Shown in pieces: positions 25,310 through 34,000 of a DNA stretch of 64,000 nucleotides. This stretch comes from Kribbella voronezhensis (GTDB taxonomy: Bacteria; Actinomycetota; Actinomycetes; Propionibacteriales; Kribbellaceae): assembly GCF_004365175.1 (NCBI RefSeq), contig NZ_SOCE01000001.1, positions 607,154 to 671,153 on the forward strand, given 5' to 3'. The translations under genes and the position numbers were made by a program. Positions within the stretch are counted from its first letter, which is position 1, and the number at the start of each line of letters is the position of its first letter. The notes under the pieces were generated by a model, which ran no database searches, had not been told where the DNA came from, and was given only the letters and a program-made list of their open reading frames with translations.

Positions 25310-27084
25310 GCCTTGCCCTCCCCGTCCACGCCGGTACCGGCGCTGATGTTGCGTTCAAGGTTCTCGACGCGGCCCTGGTCCTCGCCGGCGTCGAGCAGGT
25401 TGTCGCGCGGTGCGCCGGAGTCGCCGTACTCCGCCATTGCGATCTCCGGGTGGTGCAGGTCGAAAGCGGGGCTCTCGGACCGGATCCGCGGCAACTGCAG
25501 GAAGTTGTGCCGCGGCGGCGGCGAACTGGTCGCCCACTCCAGCGAGCGGCCCCAGCCCCACGGGTCGTCGACACCGACCAGCGGCGCCTTCCGCGACTTG
25601 TAGACGTTGTAGAAGAACGGCAGCATCGACAGGCCCAGGATGAAGGCACCGACGCTGGACACCTCGTTCAGCGTGGTGAAGCCTTCATTGGCGCCGTACG
25701 ACGCGTAGCGCCGCGGCATGCCCTCGACGCCGAGCCAGTGCTGCACCAGGAACGTCGTGTGGAAGCCGATGAACAGCAGCCAGAAGTGCAGCTTGCCGAG
25801 CTTCTCGTCCAGCATCCGGCCGGTCATCTTGGGCCACCAGAAGTAGAAGCCCGCGAACATCGCGAACACCACCGTGCCGAACACCACGTAGTGGAAGTGC
25901 GCGACCACGAAGTACGAGTCGGACAGCTGGTAGTCCAGGGCCGGTGAGGCCAGGATGACGCCGGTCAGGCCGCCGAAGAGGAAGGTCGTCAGGAAGCCGA
26001 TCGACCACAGCATCGGGGTGTCGAACGACACCGACCCGCCCCACATCGTGCCGATCCAGTTGAAGAACTTCACCCCGGTCGGGACCGCGATCAGGAACGT
26101 CATGAACGAGAAGAACGGCAGGTTCACCGCGCCGGTGACGAACATGTGGTGCGCCCACACCGCCACCGAGAGGACCGCGATCCACAGCGTCGCGCCGACC
26201 AGGCCGATGTAGCCGAAGACGGGCTTGCGGCTGAACACCGGCAGGATCTCGGTGATGATGCCGAAGAACGGCAGCGCGATGATGTACACCTCGGGGTGCC
26301 CGAAGAACCAGAACAGGTGCTGCCACAGCAGTGGCCCGCCGTTGGCCGCGTCGAAGACGTGAGCCCCCAAGGCTCGATCCGCCTCCAGCATCAGCAGCGC
26401 ACCGGCCAGGATCGGGAACGCGATCAGCACGAGGATCGACGTCACCAGGATGTTCCAGGTGAAGATCGGCATCCGGAACATCGTCATACCGGGCGCGCGC
26501 ATCGTGATCACGGTGGTGACGAAGTTGACCGCACCCAGGATCGTGCCCAGACCGGCCATCCACAGACCCATGATCCACAGGTCACCGCCGATACCCGGCG
26601 AGCGAACCGCGTTCGACAGCGGGGCGTAGGCGAACCAGCCGAAGTCGGCCGCGCCACCGGGAGTGAAGAAGCCCGACAGCGTGATCAGACCGCCGAACAG
26701 GAACAACCAGAAGCTGAACATGTTGAGCCGCGGGAAGGCGACGTCGGGGGCGCCGATCTGGACCGGCATGATCACGTTCGCGAAGCCGACGAACAGCGGC
26801 GTCGCGAACAGCAGCAGCATGATCGTGCCGTGCATGGTGAAGAGCTGGTTGTAGACCTCTTCGTTCACGATCTGCAGCCCCGGCTTGGCCAGCTCGGCGC
26901 GGATCAGCAGCGCCATCACGCCGCCGATCAGGAAGAAGATGAACGAGGTGATCAGGTACAGGTGGCCGATCAGCTTGTGGTCGGTGGTGGTCAGCCACTT
27001 GACCGCGATCTGGCCCTTGGTCCGTCGGCGCGGCAGGACCGCACTCGCCGCGATGCCGCCTGTGCGCTCGGCGAAGTCGGTCAC
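25306..27084 (-). CDS. ctaD: Cytochrome c oxidase subunit I
   Basis: 592 residues. This is the heme-copper catalytic subunit of the aa3 oxidase, reducing oxygen to water and pumping protons. Visible marks are [14 protein letters not shown] near the N-terminus, the heme ligand His in [10 protein letters not shown], the CuB/Tyr segment [17 protein letters not shown], the HH pair in [10 protein letters not shown], and [10 protein letters not shown]. Twelve helices are expected and the hydrophobic pattern agrees. It overlaps ctaC upstream and ctaF downstream by four nt each, so translation is coupled. Confidence 0.97.
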   Translation of the reverse strand: MTDFAERTGGIAASAVLPRRRTKGQIAVKWLTTTDHKLIGHLYLITSFIFFLIGGVMALLIRAELAKPGLQIVNEEVYNQLFTMHGTIMLLLFATPLFVGFANVIMPVQIGAPDVAFPRLNMFSFWLFLFGGLITLSGFFTPGGAADFGWFAYAPLSNAVRSPGIGGDLWIMGLWMAGLGTILGAVNFVTTVITMRAPGMTMFRMPIFTWNILVTSILVLIAFPILAGALLMLEADRALGAHVFDAANGGPLLWQHLFWFFGHPEVYIIALPFFGIITEILPVFSRKPVFGYIGLVGATLWIAVLSVAVWAHHMFVTGAVNLPFFSFMTFLIAVPTGVKFFNWIGTMWGGSVSFDTPMLWSIGFLTTFLFGGLTGVILASPALDYQLSDSYFVVAHFHYVVFGTVVFAMFAGFYFWWPKMTGRMLDEKLGKLHFWLLFIGFHTTFLVQHWLGVEGMPRRYASYGANEGFTTLNEVSSVGAFILGLSMLPFFYNVYKSRKAPLVGVDDPWGWGRSLEWATSSPPPRHNFLQLPRIRSESPAFDLHHPEIAMAEYGDSGAPRDNLLDAGEDQGRVENLERNISAGTGVDGEGKA

Positions 27085-27980
27085 TTCTCGCCCTCCTTGC
27101 CCGGGTGGCCCGGAATGGTGGTCGCATCCTGGCCACCGGTCGCGGCGCCGGTCTGGCCGCGGCGGGCCAGGTCCTCCAAATGCGCCTTGTACTCATCGGG
27201 CGTGACCACCTTGACGGTGAACACCATCCGGCTGTGGTAGAGACCGCACAGCTCCGCGCACTTGCCCGCGAAGGTGCCGGTCTTGGTCGGGGTCAGCTCG
27301 AGCTTGTTGGTGCGGCCCGGGATGACGTCCAGCTTGAAGTAGAACGAAGGCACCCAGAAGGAGTGGATGACGTCCGGCGAGGTCAGGTCGAAGTGCACCG
27401 ACTCGCCCTGCGGCAGCCACAGCTCGGCCGGCTTGTCGAGCGTGCCGGTCTCCCAGACGCCCTCCTGCCCGTCGACGGTGTCCTTGTAGTTGAAGGTCCA
27501 CTGCCACTGCTGGCCGACCACGTTGATGGTGTGCGACGGGTTGTCGCTCATCTTCGTGATCTCGTTGCCGTGCTCGACGGTGTAGAAGAACAGCACGCCG
27601 ATGATGGCGAACGGGGCCAGCGTGTACAGCACCTCGAGCGGCAGGTTGTACCGCGTCTGCCGGGGCGCGTCTTCGTTGCGCTTGCGATAGCGGACGACCG
27701 CAAAGAGGATCAGGCCCCACACCATCACACCGATGATGAGGGCGGCGATCCAGGCGCCGATCCAGAGGCTCTTCATCGCCTCGGTCCGGTCCGAAGCGCC
27801 CTCGGGCAGGCCGAGTCGCTTCCACTGCTCGTTGGTCTGCGACGAGCAGCCGGTCAGCAGCAACGTGCCGACCACTACCGCCGCCGGAACCAGCAAGCGT
27901 CGCTTCGCCGGACGTGCGGCGGCCGCGGTCTTCTCCAGACCAGCTGCGCGCTCGACTCCGGGCGTGCCGTTCGAACCCAC
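27081..27980 (-). CDS. ctaC: Cytochrome c oxidase subunit II
   Basis: 299 residues from GTG 27980, chosen for the strong GGGAAGGGAAAGG box six nt upstream; the open frame extends into the MITE but that is not coding. It has a lipoprotein signal ([14 protein letters not shown]), two membrane helices ([38 protein letters not shown]) and a cupredoxin domain whose CuA ligands are in HSFWVPSF and [12 protein letters not shown]. It accepts electrons from QcrC. First gene of ctaCDF. The promoter region upstream has been approached by a MITE-like insertion about 80 bp away. Confidence 0.96.
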   Translation of the reverse strand: MGSNGTPGVERAAGLEKTAAAARPAKRRLLVPAAVVVGTLLLTGCSSQTNEQWKRLGLPEGASDRTEAMKSLWIGAWIAALIIGVMVWGLILFAVVRYRKRNEDAPRQTRYNLPLEVLYTLAPFAIIGVLFFYTVEHGNEITKMSDNPSHTINVVGQQWQWTFNYKDTVDGQEGVWETGTLDKPAELWLPQGESVHFDLTSPDVIHSFWVPSFYFKLDVIPGRTNKLELTPTKTGTFAGKCAELCGLYHSRMVFTVKVVTPDEYKAHLEDLARRGQTGAATGGQDATTIPGHPGKEGEK

Positions 27981-28059
27981 GGGGCGCCTTTCCCTTCCCA
28001 GGTGAGACTGACGACAGAACACTACTGGACACCTCTGACCGTTCTGCGCATAGGTAGGG

Positions 28060-28227
28060 CTAGAGCATGTCTGCCCACCCACTGCGTGCTGCGCGGCACT
28101 CGGTGGGCGTCTCGCCGCATTGGCGAAGTGCCCACGATGCTGGGCATCGAGGGCACTCCTCCAGCACACCGAGCCACTCCACCGAGCACCTGCTCGCGAC
28201 TGCAGTGGGTGGGCAGACATGCTCTAG
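28060..28227. mobile_element. 168-bp MITE-like element with perfect 26-bp inverted ends
   Basis: The left end (28060-28085) and right end (28202-28227) are exact reverse complements over 26 bases, starting CTAGAGCATGTCTGCCCACC. The outer CTAG is self-complementary and may be a 4-bp target duplication of the YTAR type made by IS5-like elements. The 116-bp interior has no gene or transposase. Reading frames through it resemble peptides I recall from spurious short proteins in other actinomycete annotations, which hints at a dispersed family. It sits between the ctaC promoter and the cysteine desulfurase start. Confidence 0.75.
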
Positions 28228-28230
28228 CGT
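28225..28230 (+). promoter_or_regulatory. Putative -10 box formed at the MITE right junction
   Basis: TAGCGT starts in the terminal CTAG of the element and ends seven nt before the GTG at 28238. It would give a leaderless mRNA for the desulfurase. If correct, the insertion created or kept the promoter. Confidence 0.35.
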
Positions 28231-28237
28231 TTCCCCC

Positions 28238-29377
28238 GTGACCGAGCCTGGGATCCAGCGTGCGTATTTAGATGCCGCGTCGTCCGAACCACTGCATCCG
28301 GCAGCCCGGGAGATGTTGCTGTCGGCAGTGGATTCCGGCTGGGCGGATCCGGCCCGGCTGCACCACGAAGGACGGACCGCGAGGCTGCTGCTGGACAACG
28401 CCCGCGCAGTGCTCGCTGAGGGTGTCGGCGTGCGCCCGGACGAGCTCTACCTGACCACGTCGGGCACCGCCGCGATCCACGCCGGCCTGGCCGCTGTGGC
28501 TGCCGCCAGGCGCCGGATTGGCTCCACCATCGTGCACTCGGCCGTCGAGCATTCGGCAGTACTGCATGCTGCTGCGGCTGCCGGTACTGCGGTGGAGGTG
28601 GGCGTGGATCCGCTCGGCCGGATTGATCGGGACGCCTTCACTGCCGAGGTGACCAAGCCCGGCGTGGCTGTTGCCGCGCTGCAGTCGGCGAACCACGAGG
28701 TCGGGACACGTCAGCCGATCAGTTGGGCAGCCGAGGTCTGCGCCGAAGCCGGTGTGCCCTTGTTCGTCGACGGAGCCGCCTCACTCGGGCACGACGCAGT
28801 ACCGGCCGGGTGGTCGGCGTTGGCGGCCAGTGCGCACAAGTGGGGTGGACCGGCGGGGGTCGGGCTGCTCGCAGTACGGAAGGGCACGCGACTCGCGCCG
28901 GCCTGGCCTGTGGATGAGAGGGAGGACGGGCTGTCCCCTGGGCATCCCAACGTCCCTGCCATCTTGGCGGCCGCTGCTGCCCTGCAGGCCCGGCTGGCCG
29001 AGGCCGACGAGCTCGACAAGCAGCACCGCACCTGGATCGACGAGCTGCGGCAGCGGATCGCGAGCGACATCGCCGACGTGGAGGTGGTCGGCGACCCCGA
29101 CGACCGGCTCCCCCACGTACTGACCTTCTCCTGCCTGTACGTCGACGGCGAGGCGCTGGTGACCGCGCTCGACGCTGAAGGCTTCGCCGTGTCGAGCGGC
29201 TCAGCCTGTACTTCGAGCACGCTGCGCCCCTCGCACGTGCTGGCCGCGATGGGAGTGCTCACGCACGGCAACATCCGGGTCTCGCTCGGCCGCACCAGCA
29301 CACACGACGAGGTGGACCGCTTCGCGTCGGTCCTGCCGGGCCTCGTCCGGCGGATCCGGGCGGAGGTCGGGATGTGA
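28238..29377 (+). CDS. Cysteine desulfurase (class V aminotransferase, NifS/IscS-like)
   Basis: 379 residues from GTG 28238; upstream in-frame codons belong to the MITE. It is PLP-dependent. The Lys anchor is in SAHKWGGPAG, the Schiff-base-side Asp in FVDGAASLGHDAV, and the sulfur-accepting Cys lies in AVSSGSACTSSTLRPS. The reaction takes sulfur from cysteine as a persulfide. It overlaps the tusA-like gene by four nt, so that small protein is the likely sulfur acceptor. Whether the sulfur ends in Fe-S clusters, thionucleotides or cofactors cannot be told. It is separate from the main suf operon, which is not in this window. Confidence 0.9.
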   Translation: MTEPGIQRAYLDAASSEPLHPAAREMLLSAVDSGWADPARLHHEGRTARLLLDNARAVLAEGVGVRPDELYLTTSGTAAIHAGLAAVAAARRRIGSTIVHSAVEHSAVLHAAAAAGTAVEVGVDPLGRIDRDAFTAEVTKPGVAVAALQSANHEVGTRQPISWAAEVCAEAGVPLFVDGAASLGHDAVPAGWSALAASAHKWGGPAGVGLLAVRKGTRLAPAWPVDEREDGLSPGHPNVPAILAAAAALQARLAEADELDKQHRTWIDELRQRIASDIADVEVVGDPDDRLPHVLTFSCLYVDGEALVTALDAEGFAVSSGSACTSSTLRPSHVLAAMGVLTHGNIRVSLGRTSTHDEVDRFASVLPGLVRRIRAEVGM

Positions 29378-29580
29378 CGCTCGACTGCCGCGGCATGCTC
29401 TGCCCACTCCCCGTGATCAAACTCGCCCAGACCATCTCCGAGGTGGCGATCGGCGACACGATCACGGTCCTCGCCGACGACCCGGCCGCCGCCACCGACA
29501 TCCCCGCCTGGTGCCGGATGCGCTCGCAGGAGTTGGTCTCCGCCGAGAACGAGCAGTACGTCGTACGCCGCCTCAGCTAA
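29374..29580 (+). CDS. TusA/SirA-like sulfur-carrier protein
   Basis: 68 residues, GTG overlapping the desulfurase stop. The family signature is CRGMLCPLPVIKLAQTI, with the sulfur-carrying Cys in the CPxP motif. A short beta-alpha-beta-alpha-beta-beta fold is expected, and the length is slightly below the usual 75-80. It should receive persulfide sulfur from the upstream desulfurase and relay it. Confidence 0.9.
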   Translation: MTLDCRGMLCPLPVIKLAQTISEVAIGDTITVLADDPAAATDIPAWCRMRSQELVSAENEQYVVRRLS

Positions 29581-29623
29581 ATCCATTCGCACCTGCTGTG
29601 AATTCGTTGGAACACTGCGGTGT

Positions 29624-30184
29624 GTGACTGACTTCTCGGTGAAGCCGACGCTGACTGGCGACCTGGTCATCCTGCGCCCCTTGGACGAGGACGACTACGA
29701 CGCTCTGAGAGCCGCGATGGACGACCCGGAGGTGGGCCGGCTGACCGGCAGCCACGGCGAGATCACCGAGGAGCAGGCTCGGCAGTGGATGCGGACCCGC
29801 AAGGATCAGACCGACCGGCTCGATCTGGCGATCGTGGACAAGGCGACCGGTGCGACCGTCGGCGAGGCCGTCCTGAACGAGTGGGACCCCGACAACGAGT
29901 CCTGCAACTTCCGGATCCTGATCGGGCCCGGCGGCCAGGGGCGTGGACTGGGTACCGAGGCGACCCGGCTGATCGTCGGGTACGGGATCGAGGTCCTCGG
30001 GCTGCACCGGATCGAACTCGGCGTCTATTCCTTCAATCCGCGCGCTCAGCGCGCCTACGAGAAGGCAGGTTTCGTCGTCGAAGGCGTACGCCGGGACGCG
30101 CTGCGCTGGGACGGCGAGTGGTTCAACTCGATCGTGATGTCGGTGCTGGCTCCCGAGTGGAAGGCAGTACTTTCGGAGGCGTGA
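29624..30184 (+). CDS. GNAT N-acetyltransferase (RimJ/RimL-like)
   Basis: 186 residues from GTG 29624. The layout is that of protein/aminoglycoside acetyltransferases of the RimJ/RimL group: LRPLDEDDYDALRAAMDDPE at the N-terminus, the acetyl-CoA loop GPGGQGRGLGTEATRL, and the final YSFNPRAQRAYEKAGFVVEG. It transfers acetyl from acetyl-CoA to an unknown amine. It overlaps the sirtuin gene by four nt, so an acetylase and a deacetylase share an operon, which hints at a linked target, though only by position. Confidence 0.85.
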   Translation: MTDFSVKPTLTGDLVILRPLDEDDYDALRAAMDDPEVGRLTGSHGEITEEQARQWMRTRKDQTDRLDLAIVDKATGATVGEAVLNEWDPDNESCNFRILIGPGGQGRGLGTEATRLIVGYGIEVLGLHRIELGVYSFNPRAQRAYEKAGFVVEGVRRDALRWDGEWFNSIVMSVLAPEWKAVLSEA

Positions 30185-30957
30185 CCACTGCCGATGAACT
30201 CGTCGCGAAGGCCGAGCGGATCGCCGTACTGACCGGGGCCGGCATCTCGACCGCGTCCGGGATCCCCGATTTCCGCGGGCCGCAGGGGCTGTGGACGACG
30301 AATCCGGCGGCCAGTGTGATGTTCGACATCGACGAGTACGTCGCTTCGCGGGCGGTCCGGATCGAGGCGTGGAAGTTCCGCCTCGCCGCGCCGATGTGGT
30401 CCGCCGAGCCGAACCCGGGTCATCTCGCCCTGGTCCAGTTGGAGCAACAGGGCCGGCTGGCCGGGATCGCGACGCAGAACATCGACGGGCTGCACCAGAA
30501 GGCCGGCTCGTCCTCCGGCCTGGTGCACGAATTGCACGGCACGGTCCGCTTCGTCGACTGCCTGAGTTGCGCTCGCCGGGTGCCGATGGACGAGGTCCTC
30601 CCCCGGCTCACCGCGGGCGACGAGGATCCGGCCTGCGAGCTCTGCGGCGGCATCCTCAAATCAGCCACGGTCTCCTTCGGCCAGTCCCTCGATCAATCCG
30701 TCCTCGAGGCAGCCGTCGCCGCCACCCGGTCCGCCGACCTCTTCCTAGCCATCGGCACCTCCCTCCAGGTGTACCCAGCTGCCGGCCTCTGCGACCTGGC
30801 GCTCCAAGCCGACATCCCCCTCGTCATCCTCAACGCCACCCCCACCCCGTACGACGAGGAGGCCACCGCCGTCCTCGCCACCCCCATCGAAACCACCCTC
30901 CCCGCCCTGGTCGGCTGGGCCACCCCGCGTCGGCCGTTACCTGAACGCGACCTTTGA
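30181..30957 (+). CDS. NAD-dependent protein deacylase (sirtuin)
   Basis: 258 residues from the GTG overlapping the GNAT stop; a longer frame upstream is the GNAT gene's shadow. Sirtuin motifs are GAGISTASGIPDFRGPQGLW, TQNIDGLHQKAG, the catalytic HELHGTV, the zinc pairs CLSC and CELC, and the NAD site AIGTSLQVYPAAG. It removes acetyl or other acyl groups from lysine using NAD, in the cytosol. An Ala-Arg-rich insert seen in some subclasses is missing. Coupling with the GNAT gene suggests reversible acylation of a common protein. Confidence 0.92.
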   Translation: MTTADELVAKAERIAVLTGAGISTASGIPDFRGPQGLWTTNPAASVMFDIDEYVASRAVRIEAWKFRLAAPMWSAEPNPGHLALVQLEQQGRLAGIATQNIDGLHQKAGSSSGLVHELHGTVRFVDCLSCARRVPMDEVLPRLTAGDEDPACELCGGILKSATVSFGQSLDQSVLEAAVAATRSADLFLAIGTSLQVYPAAGLCDLALQADIPLVILNATPTPYDEEATAVLATPIETTLPALVGWATPRRPLPERDL

Positions 30958-31027
30958 GGCGTTCCCCCCGGCGGAAGGCGGAGTTAGCGTCCGGGCAGAT
31001 TGTCCTGTCTTGGGGAGGGGTCCCGTG

Positions 31028-34000
31028 ATGAGTAGGTCTGTCGTCCATCGGTTGACAGCGGGGGTGACCGCGGCTGCGATGGTCGTGCTCGGCCTCGGTA
31101 CGGCGACACCGGCGCCGGCTCAAGTCGTCGCGGATCGGGTGATCACCGTCGCCGGGTCGCTGCAGAGCGAGCTGGGTTGTCCGGGCGACTGGCAACCGTC
31201 GTGTGCGGAGAGCGAACTCACCAAGGGGACCACCGGCACGCAGTACGGGCGGGTGTTCGACGTGCCTGCCGGGGCGTACGAGTACAAGGTCACGGTCAAC
31301 GGGAGCTGGGACGAGAACTACGGCGCCGGCGGGACGCTCAACGGGGCGAACATCCCGCTGCGGCTCGAGGGGCCGGCCAAGGTGCAGCTCAGCTACGACG
31401 ACACCACCCACCTGGTCACGGTGAAGCCGGTCGACCTCGCCGGCGGGCTGACGGCGGCCGACAAGGCGCTGGCGAGTCCGAGCCTGCGCAAGGACCTCAC
31501 CAAGGAGCGGTTCTACTTCCTGATGGCGGACCGGTTCGCCAACGGTGACAAGACGAACGACGCCGGCGGCCTGACCGGCGACCGGCTCAGTACGGGGCTC
31601 GACCCGACCGACAAGGGCTTCTACCACGGTGGCGACCTGGCCGGTGTGATGCAGAAGCTGGACTACATCAAGTCCCTCGGTACGACGAGCATCTGGCTGA
31701 CCCCGTCGTTCAAGAACCGGCCGGTGCAGGGCACGGGCGCGAACGTGAGCGCCGGGTACCACGGGTACTGGATCACCGATTTCACCCAGATCGACCCGCA
31801 TCTGGGCACCAACGCCGACATGCGCAAGCTGATCACGCTCGCGCACGGCAAGGGGATGAAGGTCTTCTTCGACATCATCACCAACCACACCGCCGACGTG
31901 ATCGACTACCAGTCCGGGCAGTACGGCTACATCCCCAAGTCCACCAGCCCGTACAAGGATGCCAACGGCAACGTTTTCGACGACAAGGCCTACGCGGGCG
32001 GCGACACGTTCCCGCCCCTCGACAAGAACGTGAGCTTCCCGAACGTTCCGGTCTTCCGGACGCCGGCCGACGAGACCGTCAAGGTGCCGGCCTGGCTGAA
32101 CGACCCGACGCTCTACCACAACCGCGGCGACTCGACCTTCGCCGGCGAATCGGCCGAGTACGGCGACTTCGTCGGGCTGGACGACCTGTTCACCGAGCAG
32201 CCGAAGGTCCGCGACGGCATGATCGACGTCTACAAGAGCTGGGCCGAGTTCGGGATCGACGGGTTCCGGATCGACACCGTCAAGCACGTGAACATCGAGT
32301 TCTGGCAGAAGTTCTCGCCAAAGATCCTGGCCGCCGCGAAGACGAGCGGCGCGAAGAAGTTCTTCATGTTCGGTGAGGTCTACGACGCCGACCCGAAGTT
32401 CATGTCGACGTACACGACCAAGGGCGCGCTGCAGGCGACGCTCGACTTCGGCTTCCAGCAGAACGCGGTCGCCTTCGCCGAGGGCAAACCGAGTACGCAG
32501 TTGCGCGATCTCTACGCCAACGATGACTACTACACCGACGCAGACTCCAACGCGTACCAACTGCCGACGTTCCTCGGCAACCACGACATGGGCCGCGTCG
32601 GTACGTTCCTCAAGCAGAACGGCGTCAACGGCCAGGAGTTGCTCGCCCGCGACAAGCTTGCGCACTCCTTGATGTTCCTGACCCGCGGGCAGCCGGTGAT
32701 CTACTACGGCGACGAGCAGGGCTTCACCGGTGCGGGTGGTGACAAGGACGCGCGGCAGGACATGTTCGCCACCAAGACGGCCGACTACACCGACGACGAG
32801 GTCGTCGACGGTACCGGGACCACCACGATCGGCAGCAAGGACCGCTTCGACGTCAATGCGCCGATGTACAAGCACATCGCGGGTCTGCAGAAGTTGCGCG
32901 CGCAGTACCCGGCTCTGGCCGACGGGACTCAGGTGCACCGCTACTCGTCGAACGCCGGCGGGCTGTACGCCTTCAGCCGCTTCGGTGCGGACCGTACGGA
33001 GTACCTCGTGGTGGCCAACAACGCGACCACTGCGAAGTCGGCGACCATTCCGACGTACATGAAGGACAGCAAGTTCAAGCCGATCTATGGCGGCACGACT
33101 GCGCTGAAGACCGACCGTGAAGGCCGCACTCTGCTCACCGAGGCACCGCTGTCCGTGACGGTCTACCGGGCCACCACGACCCTGCCGTACCGGGCGAAAG
33201 CGCCAGCGGTCTACATGAGCTCGCCAGAGCCGGGTGCGTCCGTCGGTGGCCGAGCGGAGATCGCTGCTGCTGTGCCGGAGAACACGCCAGTGACGGTGAC
33301 GTTCGGCTACCGCCCAGTCGGTACTACGGCGTGGCAGCGACTCGGGTCGGACGACAATGCGCCGTACCGGGTCTTCCACGACGTCAGCGGACTGCCGAAG
33401 GGGACCCTGCTCGAGTACAGGGCCGTACTGCGGGATGCCTCGGGCAACTACTCGGTGTCGGGCTCGTACGGGATCGTCGGTGACGCACCGGCACCCGGTG
33501 GCGGCGGTGGCGGTGGTACCGGACCTGTCACCCAGCCGGCGAACGTCAGCGTGCCGGGCGACCACAACAGCGAGATGGGCTGCACCGGCGACTGGCAACC
33601 CGACTGCAGCCAGGCGCAGCTGACCCTGGACCCGAAGGACAAGGTGTGGAAGGGCACCTACACGCTGCCCGCCGGAGAGCACGCCTACAAGGCCGCGATC
33701 AACAAGTCGTGGGACGAGAACTACGGCGCCGGTGGTGCTTCGAACGGCGCCAACATCTCCTACACGGCTCCTGGTACGCCGATGACGTTCTACTACGAAC
33801 ACGGTCGGCACTTCGTCACCTCCAGCGCGGAGGGACCAATCATCACCGTGCCGGGCTCGTTCCAGTCCGAGCTGGGGTGCCCGGGCGACTGGGCGCCGGA
33901 CTGCATGCGCCCCTGGCTGACCGACCAGGACGGGGACGGTACCTACACCTGGTCGACCACCGAGATCGGAGCGGGCAGCTATGAGGCGAAGGTCGCGCAC

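Noticed and set aside
28060-28237. Extending ctaC or the desulfurase protein into the inverted-repeat element
   Set aside because: Open frames run through it on both strands, but better starts with a ribosome site or -10 box lie outside it.
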